Source: Clostridia bacterium
Lineage (GTDB): Bacteria > Bacillota > Clostridia > Oscillospirales > Ruminococcaceae
Direction: 5' to 3'
Length of the DNA stretch: 26,584 nucleotides
Assembly (NCBI GenBank): GCA_021152595.1
Contig: JAGKVC010000067.1
Location: 1 to 26,584, forward strand
In this document: positions 1 through 6,691 of the stretch, piece after piece
Layout: each line of letters begins with the position of its first letter
Numbering within the stretch: the stretch's first letter is position 1
Position numbers and translations under genes: made by a program
The notes under the pieces: generated by a model
Told to the model about the DNA's origin: nothing
The model's database searches: none
What the model saw: only the letters and a program-made list of their open reading frames with translations

Positions 1-112
1 CCTTTGGAGCAGGGATAAAGCGTATAACGCTGAATATCTCAATAAAAAATAAGCACATCGAGCTAAATCTCCCACAAACTAAAAAGTGAATAGTGAAAAG
101 TGAATAGAGAAA

Positions 113-160
113 AACGAAAAATACAAAGAAATCCGCCCCGATCAATGACCGAAGCGGCTT
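113..160 (-). terminator. Probable terminator of the AraC/GyrI-like gene; also repeat copy
   Basis: The segment 131-160 forms an imperfect hairpin (AAGCCGCTTCG against CGGGGCGGATT on the minus strand) followed on that strand by a T-rich tract. It lies 40 bp past the stop of the regulator gene. The same sequence recurs at 5471-5500 with about 28 of 30 bases identical. The remaining bases 1-112 hold no gene that I can support. They contain short direct repeats of AAGTGAATAG (85-110) and a small palindrome AGCGTATAACGCT near 19-31. Confidence 0.6.
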
Positions 161-199
161 CATCTTCTCATGCAAAATACAGAACTTTATCCCCGATTC

Positions 200-1048
200 T
201 TATTCCGATACCTTCTTCACCGGAATCCAGATCTCACAGTAATCCTCAGCCGGATCCTCATGCGGCATCTCAGGATATGCCTCAATGCTGTAATCCCCTG
301 CCGGCTGATATTCGGTGCTGTTCGGGAGCCATTCGTCCCAGATGCGCCGGTTTGTACTCTGCAGCGTCTCAACGATCGGACCGCGGCACGGGAACACCGC
401 CCATGTGCCTGCCGGAATCGTCCGCGTGATAAATCCCTCGGGAATCTCACGAATCGGGCAGTAATCATCCGCAATCAGATATTCAAACCCCTGCGCATCC
501 TTATCCATGCAGATACCGTACATGCCGCACACGATCTTCGCATCCGGTGTCTGCATGTACGCCGCCCAGAACTTCGGAATCTCCTGATACGATGTCTCAA
601 AAGAGAAGGTTCTGCCCTTTCCGAGTACCGTAAATGCTGCTTTTTCTACGATTTTGTATTCCATAACTGAACCGCCTTCCAATGTAATTTTGATTTGCAG
701 CGGTGCAAATGCCTTGAGATGCACGCCGCATTCCTTGGCGGCAGAGGGAGATACTCCGTGAAAGCGCTGAAATGCACGCGAAAAGCTGTCCTGCGATTCG
801 TAGCCGTATTTCAGTGCAATGTCAAGCACGCGCGCATCGGAATGGGAAAGCTCCTGCGCGGCTGCGGAAAGCCTGCGGCAGCGGATATACTCCCCCACCG
901 GAATGCCGCAGAGTGCATGAAACATTCTCTGGAAATAATACGGCGAAACATACGCTTTTGCAGCGATATCCTCGATCCGCACCGGTTCGGTCAGGTTCGC
1001 TTCAATGTATGCAATCGCGTTCCGGATGCCGTCCGACAAGCTGTTCAT
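200..1048 (-). CDS. AraC-family regulator with GyrI-like effector-binding domain
   Basis: A 282-residue transcription factor. Residues about 8-107 are an AraC-type double helix-turn-helix domain, recognisable from the stretch with IEDIAAKAYVSPYYFQRMF and the second helix pair ending in RAFQRFHGVSPS. Residues about 129-280 resemble the GyrI-like/AraC effector-binding domain, with features such as GMYGIC and a C-terminal EIWIPVKK. Such proteins (Rob/SoxS-like fusions of Firmicutes) usually bind small hydrophobic or cationic compounds and activate efflux or detoxification genes; the ligand here is unknown. The start is ATG 1048, preceded by GAGAGGAG nine bases upstream. A TATACT -10-like box lies near 1079-1084, without a good -35. 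The upstream gene ends 85 bp away on the same strand. Confidence 0.88.
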   Translation of the reverse strand: MNSLSDGIRNAIAYIEANLTEPVRIEDIAAKAYVSPYYFQRMFHALCGIPVGEYIRCRRLSAAAQELSHSDARVLDIALKYGYESQDSFSRAFQRFHGVSPSAAKECGVHLKAFAPLQIKITLEGGSVMEYKIVEKAAFTVLGKGRTFSFETSYQEIPKFWAAYMQTPDAKIVCGMYGICMDKDAQGFEYLIADDYCPIREIPEGFITRTIPAGTWAVFPCRGPIVETLQSTNRRIWDEWLPNSTEYQPAGDYSIEAYPEMPHEDPAEDYCEIWIPVKKVSE

Positions 1049-1133
1049 GCGCTCACGCTCCTCTCTCTGCTGTGGTTTCAGTATAGCACAAATCCGAAAA
1101 AGCCGCCCGACTTTTTCTGCTATTCGCTGCCGT

Positions 1134-1811
1134 TCAGAGATCGGTCAGGAAAACGGCAGGAACCTGATGCCGTTCCAGCTTATAGCGCTGGATATTCGTC
1201 AGCGGAATCGCATAATGCCGCATCGAGCGCTGATATTTTCCTGCGGTGATCTGCGCATAAAGCGTACTGAGAAAGACCAGCGCCTCAGAATTCAGCGCAC
1301 GGCGTTCCTCCTTCAGATAGTCATATCCGCCTGCACGGTAGAAGAGCTCCAGCGCGAGCGAAAGATCACAGGCAGGCTCCGCGAGAATGCCGCGCGGCAC
1401 CTGAAAGCCGCGTCCCCACTGATATCCCTGCAAAATCTGATCGAGCTGATGCAGCGTTTTCCCCTGCTGCGGCGGCAGCGCGTCATGCTCCAGATAATAA
1501 TTGAGCGCGGCGGTCAGCGCTTCCGGACCGGCATTGTTATTCCGGTCGAGCATCTCCGAAACGACATCACAGAGCAGCTCATCCGCAAGATAAGCCGTCA
1601 TGCCCTGCCGCACCGCATCAGGCGGCAGATGTACCAGTCCCCCGTCCCCGAAATCGGGATAATCCGAGGGATAACAGGGCGTTTCCGGCGCAAAGGCATC
1701 CGTTCCGGCGGTATACATGCACCATGCATCATCGGCTGCGAACGGCTGCCGCAGATCCGCACAGAGCGCTTTCAGCAGCGCGCCGACAGTCGTCATTCTG
1801 TATTTTTCCAT
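1134..1811 (-). CDS. DUF4274-like hypothetical protein
   Basis: A predicted cytoplasmic protein of 225 residues with no signal peptide or membrane segment. Residues about 119-167 (LHQLDQILQGYQWGRGF, then CDLSLALELFYRAGGY) resemble the DUF4274 domain, whose function is unknown; such domains are often found in immunity or defence-adjacent proteins, but nothing here proves that. The reading frame stays open to 1976, but ATG 1811 has a GGAGG site seven bases upstream, so the longer version is rejected. The gene is divergent from spoIVB (150 bp between starts) and sits upstream of the AraC-type gene on the same strand. Just past its stop is a short hairpin, GAAAAAG/CTTTTTC. Confidence 0.72.
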   Translation of the reverse strand: MEKYRMTTVGALLKALCADLRQPFAADDAWCMYTAGTDAFAPETPCYPSDYPDFGDGGLVHLPPDAVRQGMTAYLADELLCDVVSEMLDRNNNAGPEALTAALNYYLEHDALPPQQGKTLHQLDQILQGYQWGRGFQVPRGILAEPACDLSLALELFYRAGGYDYLKEERRALNSEALVFLSTLYAQITAGKYQRSMRHYAIPLTNIQRYKLERHQVPAVFLTDL

Positions 1812-1962
1812 AGACTTCCTCCGTTTCCATCCGATGCCAATGCATCTTCCGGAAAAAAAACTGACTGCAATTTTGAGGTGTGCCGGTTTGATTTCTGCGC
1901 ATAATGATTCTGTGCGGAACTCACGATCAACATTTCGGATTCCGCAGAGAGGAAGGACGCAA

Positions 1963-3183
1963 ATGATTTTTCTCAAAAAACGATTCGGGCTCCGGCGGAT
2001 TGCCGCAAGCGCTGCCGCACTCCTGATCAGTCTCTGCGGTGCGGTTCAGTTTTATGCACACAGCCTGCCGGATCATTTTTATACGGACGCTGACCGTCCG
2101 CTTTCCGTTGAGACCGTTCTGCCGGTCACATTTGCACATCGTGCGCCCACGGTTCCGCAGGCGCAGGAAGCGGAGCTGCGGCTTTTCGGGATGTTCCCCG
2201 TCAAGACGGTTTCGCTGACGACGCTCGGACCTGCAAATGTCTATATCGGCGGCGAACCCTTCGGGATCCGGATGCTGATGGCAGGCGTCATGGTGATCTC
2301 GCTGAACGAGGTGCATGCGTCTGAGGGAAGCCGCTGTCCGGCAGCAGATGCCGGAATCCGCACAGGTGATATCATCGAGGCGGTCAACGGCAGCCGGATC
2401 GGCAGCAATGCGGAAATTCAGCAGGCAGTCGCAGATTCCGGCGGCGAACCGGTCTCCGTAACACTGCGGCGCGGTGATCTGCTGAAAACAGTCTCCGTAC
2501 AGCCGCTCTATGCGCCGGAAGCACGCCGCTGGCAGACCGGCATGTGGGTACGCGACAGTACCGCAGGCATCGGCACCGTAACCTATTATACGCCCGATGC
2601 AAACGGTCAGATCGCATTTGCCGGACTCGGTCACGCGGTCTGTGATGCGGATACCGGCGAGCAGATTCCGCTTGCCTCCGGTGATGTGATCGCGGTTTCC
2701 GTGCGCGATATTATCCCGGGCGGCGCCGGAAAGCCCGGTGAGCTGCTCGGCAGATTCGACACCCGAAACAGCATCGGGACGCTCTCAGCCAATACGGCAA
2801 GCGGCATTTTCGGAACGCTCAGCAGTCTTCCCGAAAAGCAGATCGCCGTACCGCTCGGCTTCCGGCAGGATATCTCGCGCGGCGATGCCCTCATCTACAC
2901 GACGCTCGACGGCAGTTTTCCGCAGGCTTACCGCGTGGAGATCGAGGAGATCCGCGGCGAGGATGCAGCGCTCCGGAATCTCGTGATCCATGTCACCGAT
3001 CCGGAACTGCTCGCGCGCTCGGGCGGCATTGTGCAGGGCATGAGCGGCAGCCCGATCCTCCAGAACGGCAGGCTGGTCGGCGCTGTGACGCATGTATTCG
3101 TGCGTGATCCGACCAGAGGCTACGGCATATTTGCCGAAAACATGTATGCGCAGACTGCTTCTCTTGCAGCCTCCGCAGCGTAA
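1963..3183 (+). CDS. spoIVB: SpoIVB peptidase (S55), intramembrane-signalling sporulation protease
   Basis: A 406-residue serine peptidase of family S55. In Bacillus, SpoIVB is secreted from the forespore and cleaves SpoIVFA, which releases the SpoIVFB protease that activates pro-sigma-K. Residues 10-32 form a membrane anchor, residues about 110-182 a PDZ domain, and the rest is the peptidase domain. The catalytic triad is visible: His224 in GLGHAV, Asp346 in VTDPELL and Ser361 in GMSGSP. The Asp-Ser distance of 15 matches the Bacillus enzyme. ATG 1963 is chosen because of the GAGAGGAAGG site just upstream; the open frame reaching back to 1717 is not needed. The usual neighbours recN and spo0A are absent. 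I found no convincing sigma-F/G promoter by eye. Confidence 0.93.
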   Translation: MIFLKKRFGLRRIAASAAALLISLCGAVQFYAHSLPDHFYTDADRPLSVETVLPVTFAHRAPTVPQAQEAELRLFGMFPVKTVSLTTLGPANVYIGGEPFGIRMLMAGVMVISLNEVHASEGSRCPAADAGIRTGDIIEAVNGSRIGSNAEIQQAVADSGGEPVSVTLRRGDLLKTVSVQPLYAPEARRWQTGMWVRDSTAGIGTVTYYTPDANGQIAFAGLGHAVCDADTGEQIPLASGDVIAVSVRDIIPGGAGKPGELLGRFDTRNSIGTLSANTASGIFGTLSSLPEKQIAVPLGFRQDISRGDALIYTTLDGSFPQAYRVEIEEIRGEDAALRNLVIHVTDPELLARSGGIVQGMSGSPILQNGRLVGAVTHVFVRDPTRGYGIFAENMYAQTASLAASAA

Positions 3184-3236
3184 TCCGCGCTGATACGAAC
3201 CGTATTAAAGTATTACCGCGGTAAAGGAAAAAGTAT

Positions 3237-3270
3237 AAAAAAGGGGGCGCTTCGGTGTGAAACGCCCCTT
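3237..3270 (-). terminator. Rho-independent terminator of ptsH (possibly bidirectional)
   Basis: The hairpin AAGGGGCG / CGCCCCCTT (arms about 3241-3249 and 3263-3270) is followed on the minus strand by six Ts (3237-3242). It lies between the convergent ends of ptsH and spoIVB. It may also stop spoIVB transcription, although the T-run on the plus strand is poor. A 12-bp perfect palindrome, TTACCGCGGTAA, lies at 3213-3224, between spoIVB and this hairpin. Confidence 0.8.
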
Positions 3271-3365
3271 CTGTCCATTCTAATTCGATGCAGCTTGAAG
3301 TCAGGAAGGCTGCGAAAGTGCAGAGCCTTTCGGTCTCTGCCTATATATTTCGGATTTGCCTGTGC

Positions 3366-3638
3366 TCAGCGGCTTTCGTCGCTGAAACCGCTGTCAACGA
3401 GTTCAACCAGAGATGCAACCGCCTGCTCCTCATCAGTGCCGTCAGCAATGATGCGAATCGCGGTACCGCCGACAATACCCAGCGAGAGGATACCCAGCAG
3501 CGACTTTGCATTCACGCGGCGCTCTTCCTTCTCGATCCAGATTGCAGAGCGGAACTCATTTGCCTTCTGGATAAAGAATGTAGCCGGACGGGCATGCAAG
3601 CCGACCTGATTCTGAACCATGACATCTTTAATACACAT
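3366..3638 (-). CDS. ptsH: HPr family phosphocarrier protein
   Basis: A 90-residue HPr. The motif GLHARPA carries the active-site histidine (His16 here) that accepts phosphate from enzyme I in the sugar phosphotransferase system. The second conserved site, NAKSLLGILSLGI, holds the regulatory serine phosphorylated by HPr kinase in Firmicutes, which links the protein to CcpA-type carbon control. Because the histidine is present, this is HPr rather than Crh. Length fits the family (85-90). ATG 3638 has an AAAGGAGAG site about eight bases upstream. The nearest convincing promoter is 262 bp upstream (3900-3928), so the transcript would carry a long structured leader unless a weaker local promoter is used. 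No enzyme I gene is in this window. Confidence 0.93.
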   Translation of the reverse strand: MCIKDVMVQNQVGLHARPATFFIQKANEFRSAIWIEKEERRVNAKSLLGILSLGIVGGTAIRIIADGTDEEQAVASLVELVDSGFSDESR

Positions 3639-3720
3639 ATACTTTCTCTCCTTTATAATTTCATAAGACCCAATTTGCGGACAATCGGAAATGTGCTCCG
3701 TATCGCTCCGTCACACACGG

Positions 3721-3893
3721 AAAAAAATTCGCAAGTTCAAAAGCTGATTGACCGTTCTGCGCTGCACACTGTCTGTACGTTGCTGCCTGACCAGCCGTAC
3801 AATCCTATCTATAAGCCCTTCTCGATTATACAGCATGTATAGCACAGAATATTTGTTTCAAATCCCGATCGCTTTTGACATTTACGGAACCAC
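3721..3893 (-). ncRNA. Candidate structured RNA (rod-like, about 170 nt) upstream of ptsH
   Basis: The predicted start is just after a consensus promoter at 3900-3928, and a run of seven Ts (3721-3727) marks a possible 3' end. The 5' and 3' ends can pair: CGTAA (3882-3886) with TTGCG (3730-3734), then CAAAAGC (3871-3877) with GCTTTTG (3738-3744). After an asymmetric internal bubble, TTCTGTGC (3842-3849) pairs with GCGCAGAA (3755-3762) and the helix continues with one mismatch. An apical hairpin TGTACG+GCTG / CAGC+AA+CGTACA spans 3774-3801. This rod with a central bubble resembles the overall shape of 6S RNA, but I do not recognise the family from sequence. It could instead be a regulatory leader of ptsH. 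Confidence 0.45.
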
Positions 3894-3899
3894 GCTATC

Positions 3900-3928
3900 A
3901 TTATACTGTTTTTTTGCAGGTTCGTCAA
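3900..3928 (-). promoter_or_regulatory. Sigma-A promoter for the RNA candidate / ptsH
   Basis: On the minus strand TTGACG (3923-3928) and TATAAT (3900-3905) are separated by exactly 17 bases, with an A-rich tract in the spacer. Transcription would begin near 3893. It is the only strong promoter between trmD and ptsH. Confidence 0.82.
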
Positions 3929-4022
3929 TCTCTTTTCTACACAAAATCTATATCTGCTCCCAAATTTCTCCCCTATGCTACATTCGGGGGAATGGAAGCA
4001 TGCTTCGTTTGGCTATTTTCAC

Positions 4023-4070
4023 GAAAATAAATTGTTGAAAACCCTTGGTGGGGTGAACAGTTTTCAACAA
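4023..4070 (-). terminator. Terminator of rimM-trmD
   Basis: The perfect 11-bp arms TTGTTGAAAAC (4060-4070 on the minus strand) and GTTTTCAACAA (4032-4042) enclose a 17-base loop, followed on the minus strand by TTTATTTT. Further TTGTTGA boxes lie at 4078-4084 and, inverted, at the trmD stop (about 4101), so alternative hairpins are possible. Bases 3930-4022 contain nothing else I recognise. Confidence 0.75.
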
Positions 4071-4100
4071 AACAATTTGTTGAAAGTGCCAAAGGTCGCC

Positions 4101-4799
4101 TCAACAATGCTCCTTTAACCATTTTGACCAAAGGTCCGGACGCCGGTTTCGGGTGATTTCGAGGCTCTGCTCCGCTCTCCATTGTGCAATGTTTTTGTGA
4201 TGTCCGCTGAGCAAAACCTGCGGTACGCCTTCGCCCTCCCAGATTTCCGGTCTGGTATACTGCGGGTATTCCAGAAGCCCGTTATAATGGCTCTCCTCCT
4301 CGTAGGCATCCGGCGCAGGCAGCACATTCTCACACATGCGCGCCACGGCATCCGTCAGCACAAGTGCAGGCAGTTCGCCGCCTGTCACGACATAATCCCC
4401 GATCGAGATCTCCTCATCGACAATCCGGTCGATCACGCGCTGATCAATGCCCTCGTAATGTCCGCAGAGTAAAAAGAGCCGCGGCATCTCCGCCAGTTCG
4501 CGCACGCGCTGCTGCGTCAGGACATTGCCCTTCGGCGAAAGATAGATCGTGTGCATCGGCAGTTCAGACTGCGCCCGAACCGCCTGCCAGCAGTCATAGA
4601 TCGGCTGCGCCTGCATCACCATGCCCATGCCGCCGCCGAACGGCGAATCATCGACGCGGTTATGCTTATCCTTTGTATACGCGCGGATCTGGTGGCAGTT
4701 GACCGTGATCGCGCCCTTTGCACGCGCTCTGCCGATGATGCTCTCGGAAAGCACCGCCTCGCACATCTCCGGAAAGAGCGTCGCAATCTCAATCTGCAT
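4101..4799 (-). CDS. trmD: tRNA (guanine-N1-)-methyltransferase TrmD
   Basis: A SPOUT-fold methyltransferase of 232 residues that makes m1G37 in tRNAs reading CNN/GGG-type codons and so prevents +1 frameshifting. Family signatures are visible: IATLFPEM at the N-terminus, DDSPFGGGMGMVM, the knot region LCGHYEGIDQRV and SIGDYVVTGGELPALVLTDAVAR. ATG 4799 overlaps the end of rimM by 11 bp, suggesting translational coupling. An in-frame TTG at 4805 is also possible and sits at a slightly better distance from AAGGGA. Co-transcribed with rimM. The usual companions rpsP and rplS are not adjacent. Confidence 0.95.
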   Translation of the reverse strand: MQIEIATLFPEMCEAVLSESIIGRARAKGAITVNCHQIRAYTKDKHNRVDDSPFGGGMGMVMQAQPIYDCWQAVRAQSELPMHTIYLSPKGNVLTQQRVRELAEMPRLFLLCGHYEGIDQRVIDRIVDEEISIGDYVVTGGELPALVLTDAVARMCENVLPAPDAYEEESHYNGLLEYPQYTRPEIWEGEGVPQVLLSGHHKNIAQWRAEQSLEITRNRRPDLWSKWLKEHC

Positions 4800-5304
4800 C
4801 GTCAAACAGTCCCTTCAGCGGCCGGATCGTAATGGTATCTGTATCAAAATCGACGTTCAGCACGACATCCGGAATCACCGGCACAAGCAGCATCTTTCCC
4901 GTGGGCGATTCGACCTCGTAGACGTCATTCGCGCCGGTTTGCAGGACATCATGCAGCTTGCCGTATTCGGTGCCGTTATCTGCATCGACGACGCGCATGC
5001 CAAGCAGATCCTGAATGAAATAGGTATCGTCATCCAGCTCGACATCATTGCGGTCCATGAACAGAATCACGTTGCGCAGCGCATTCGCCGCCTCCGGCGT
5101 ATCTACACCGGCAAATTTGATCAGCACCATGTTCTTCTGGACTGCGGCGCGCTCGACCTTCATCGGGGTGTGATCCTTGCCGCGGTAAAGCGTTTCAAAT
5201 TCGCTGAGAAATTCAGGACTGTCGCACCACGGCATCACCTTGACCATGCCGTTCAGACCGTGCGTATTGACAATCTTGCCGATTTCGAGATATTGCTTCT
5301 TCAT
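4789..5304 (-). CDS. rimM: Ribosome maturation factor RimM
   Basis: A 171-residue 16S rRNA processing factor that binds ribosomal protein S19 and assists maturation of the 30S head. The N-terminal RimM barrel starts with EIGKIVNTHGLNGMVKV, and a C-terminal PRC-barrel domain (about 95-170) contains DLLGMRVVD and the VPVIPDVVLNVD stretch. Length is typical. ATG 5304 has GGGG-rich sequence upstream (GGAAAAGGGGGC). First gene of the rimM-trmD pair, with its own promoter at 5355-5383. Confidence 0.95.
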   Translation of the reverse strand: MKKQYLEIGKIVNTHGLNGMVKVMPWCDSPEFLSEFETLYRGKDHTPMKVERAAVQKNMVLIKFAGVDTPEAANALRNVILFMDRNDVELDDDTYFIQDLLGMRVVDADNGTEYGKLHDVLQTGANDVYEVESPTGKMLLVPVIPDVVLNVDFDTDTITIRPLKGLFDDAD

Positions 5305-5354
5305 TTATGCCCCCTTTTCCGGAAAGCTCTTTGTTTTTTGGCCCATACCGTTTT

Positions 5355-5383
5355 ATTATAACATATCCTGTCAGGAAATGCAA
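5355..5383 (-). promoter_or_regulatory. Promoter of rimM-trmD
   Basis: TTGCAT (5378-5383) and TATAAT (5355-5360) on the minus strand, spacer 17 bases. The spacer holds a small palindrome CCTGACAGG. The predicted leader is about 45 nt. Confidence 0.85.
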
Positions 5384-5467
5384 GTGTTTTTCAGAAAAAA
5401 ATGGATCATCAGGATTTACCGTTTCGTTTCCGGCGATCCCGATTTTTTTTATGTGCGCGCAACAGCG

Positions 5468-5500
5468 AAGCCGCCCCGATCGCAATGACCGGAGCGGCTT
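5468..5500. repeat. Terminator-like hairpin repeat, second copy of the 131-160 element
   Basis: AAGCCGCCCCG (5468-5478) pairs with CGGAGCGGCTT (5490-5500) with one mismatch. Bases 5471-5500 match 131-160 at about 28 of 30 positions. A third partial match (AAGCCGCTCCGATC) lies near 5784-5797. It could act as a weak terminator on either strand; no long T-run follows it here. Bases 5501-5560 hold nothing I recognise. Confidence 0.65.
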
Positions 5501-5569
5501 TGTCAGATTCATATATTAAAATAAGGATAGAGGCGGGAATGATTACTGCTTGAGCCTTCGCAGCAATCT

Positions 5570-5709
5570 GTGAATTGCTCTGCAATTCACTCAGGGAGCC
5601 CTGCGTTGCTCCTTACGCCAAGAGAATTTCGCTCGTTGCGACGAGCGACCAGAGGCGCTGCCTCTGGACTCCGCGAGCTTTTGGAAAAGCTCGACCAAAA
5701 CTTATATTT
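5570..5709. repeat. Array of four hairpins; interspersed repeat copy A
   Basis: Four perfect hairpins follow one another: GTGAATTG/CAATTCAC (5570-5590), GCTCGT/ACGAGC (5631-5646), CCAGAGGC/GCCTCTGG (5649-5667) and CGAGCTTTT/AAAAGCTCG (5674-5693). The last part, from GGCGCTGCC through GACCAAAACTT, recurs near 9260-9311. The stretch 5384-5804 has no gene that I can support. Open frames across it lack ribosome sites and follow the repeat. It may be a mobile or recombinogenic non-coding element, or a transcribed structured RNA. Confidence 0.6.
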
Positions 5710-5804
5710 CGGCTTCGCCGCGTTCTCATTCAGCGTGTTGCGTATCCGAAATGCTTTCGCAAGACGGAGCCGCGCCCCAGCAAAGCCGCTCCGATCACAC
5801 TGTC

Positions 5805-6320
5805 TCAATAAAGACGGTTTTCCTCCGCATCGAGCCTTGCCTGCTCCCTGCGGTATGCGCGAATCTGCTTCTCATTGATCAGCATGTCAATCAGCGCAAA
5901 GACCAGCGTACCGAGCGTCAGATCCATTACCACTGTGAGCGGCATGGAATCCAGTCCCGTCACCTTGCCGAATACATCCAGCAGCGTCCATGCGACGGAA
6001 AGCCGCAGCGCACTCAGCACATAGAGCAGCAGGCGCTTCGGGAATGCCTCCGGTGCCGGATCCAGTCTCCTGCCGAACAGCACCGGCAGCTCCTGCAAAT
6101 TGTTCTTCTTTTTCACCAGCGACATCATCGCTGCCATCACAAACAGCAGCACCAGCTCCGGAACCGCAAGTCCGCCCCGAAAGCCGACATAAATGATCCG
6201 GAATGTGACATAGAAAATCGCCGCGACGCCGCAGGCTGCAAGCCCCTTTTCATTGACCTGCGCCGTGCGCTCATCTGCCTTGTAGCGTTCAACCATTTGT
6301 TCAGCACTTGTTTTCATCAT
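5805..6320 (-). CDS. Small membrane protein paired with XRE regulator (DUF6773-like)
   Basis: A 171-residue membrane protein with about four hydrophobic segments: about 26-45 (GLAACGVAAIFYVTFRIIYV), 50-66 (LAVPELVLLFVMAAMMS), 95-115 (LLLYVLSALRLSVAWTLLDVF) and 122-145. Its N-terminal stretch VERYKADERTAQVNEKGLA resembles membrane proteins encoded next to small XRE regulators in Firmicutes (DUF6773 and relatives); that assignment is by layout and pattern only. The start ATG 6320 has an AGGAAG site and overlaps the regulator gene by 20 bp, so the two are translationally coupled. Function unknown; such pairs may respond to envelope or growth signals. Confidence 0.75.
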   Translation of the reverse strand: MMKTSAEQMVERYKADERTAQVNEKGLAACGVAAIFYVTFRIIYVGFRGGLAVPELVLLFVMAAMMSLVKKKNNLQELPVLFGRRLDPAPEAFPKRLLLYVLSALRLSVAWTLLDVFGKVTGLDSMPLTVVMDLTLGTLVFALIDMLINEKQIRAYRREQARLDAEENRLY

Positions 6321-6531
6321 CGTTCTTCCTTTCTTCGGTCGGGATCCAGAATAAGTCATTGAGGGTTTTGCCGAGTACATCGCAGATTGCAATGCACAGA
6401 TTGAGGGTGGGGTTATAGTTGCCGGATTCGATCATCCCGATGGTCTGCCTTGTCACGCCGACTGCTTTCGCAAGTGCTTCCTGATTCATGTCATGTTCCA
6501 TGCGGGCGATCTTGAGCTTGATGTTTTTCAT
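6301..6531 (-). CDS. XRE/Cro-type transcriptional regulator
   Basis: A 76-residue helix-turn-helix protein of the Cro/C1 type. The recognition region is QEALAKAVGVTRQTIGMIESG, followed by NPTLNLCIAICDVLGKTLNDLFW, typical of the short YgzD-like regulators that precede a membrane protein gene. ATG 6531 has a perfect AGGAGG seven bases upstream, so the longer open frame to 6564 is rejected. It overlaps the downstream membrane protein gene by 20 bp. A consensus promoter lies immediately upstream. Autoregulation is likely from family behaviour but is not shown. Confidence 0.9.
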   Translation of the reverse strand: MKNIKLKIARMEHDMNQEALAKAVGVTRQTIGMIESGNYNPTLNLCIAICDVLGKTLNDLFWIPTEERKNDDENKC

Positions 6532-6555
6532 CGGCGTTCCTCCTTTCATGATCCT

Positions 6556-6584
6556 ATTATACACGATATTTTGCAGAATGTCAA
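6556..6584 (-). promoter_or_regulatory. Consensus promoter of the XRE/membrane protein pair
   Basis: A perfect TTGACA (6579-6584) and perfect TATAAT (6556-6561) on the minus strand, spaced 17 bases. Transcription would begin about 18-20 bases before the ATG. CTTAAT direct repeats occur just upstream of the -35 and could be operator sequence. Confidence 0.9.
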
Positions 6585-6637
6585 GTATATATTACATTAA
6601 GATTTATTAAGATTGCATTTTGCAATGAATGCCATAT

Positions 6638-6678
6638 AAAAAGTCTGCGTCAGGGAGCCTGAACGCCCTGACGCAGAC
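6638..6678 (-). terminator. Strong terminator of prfB
   Basis: A perfect 13-bp stem (GTCTGCGTCAGGG at 6643-6655, pairing with 6666-6678) with a 10-base loop, followed on the minus strand by TTTTT. It lies 14 bp past the prfB stop. Confidence 0.95.
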
Positions 6679-6691
6679 AGCAGATATGAAA

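Noticed and set aside
3774..3801. Signal recognition particle RNA, suggested by GGTCAGGCAGCA
   Set aside because: The diagnostic GGAAG tetraloop segment and asymmetric loop of SRP RNA domain IV are missing.
5575..5878. Open frames across the hairpin array
   Set aside because: They have no ribosome sites and their sequence simply follows the inverted repeats.
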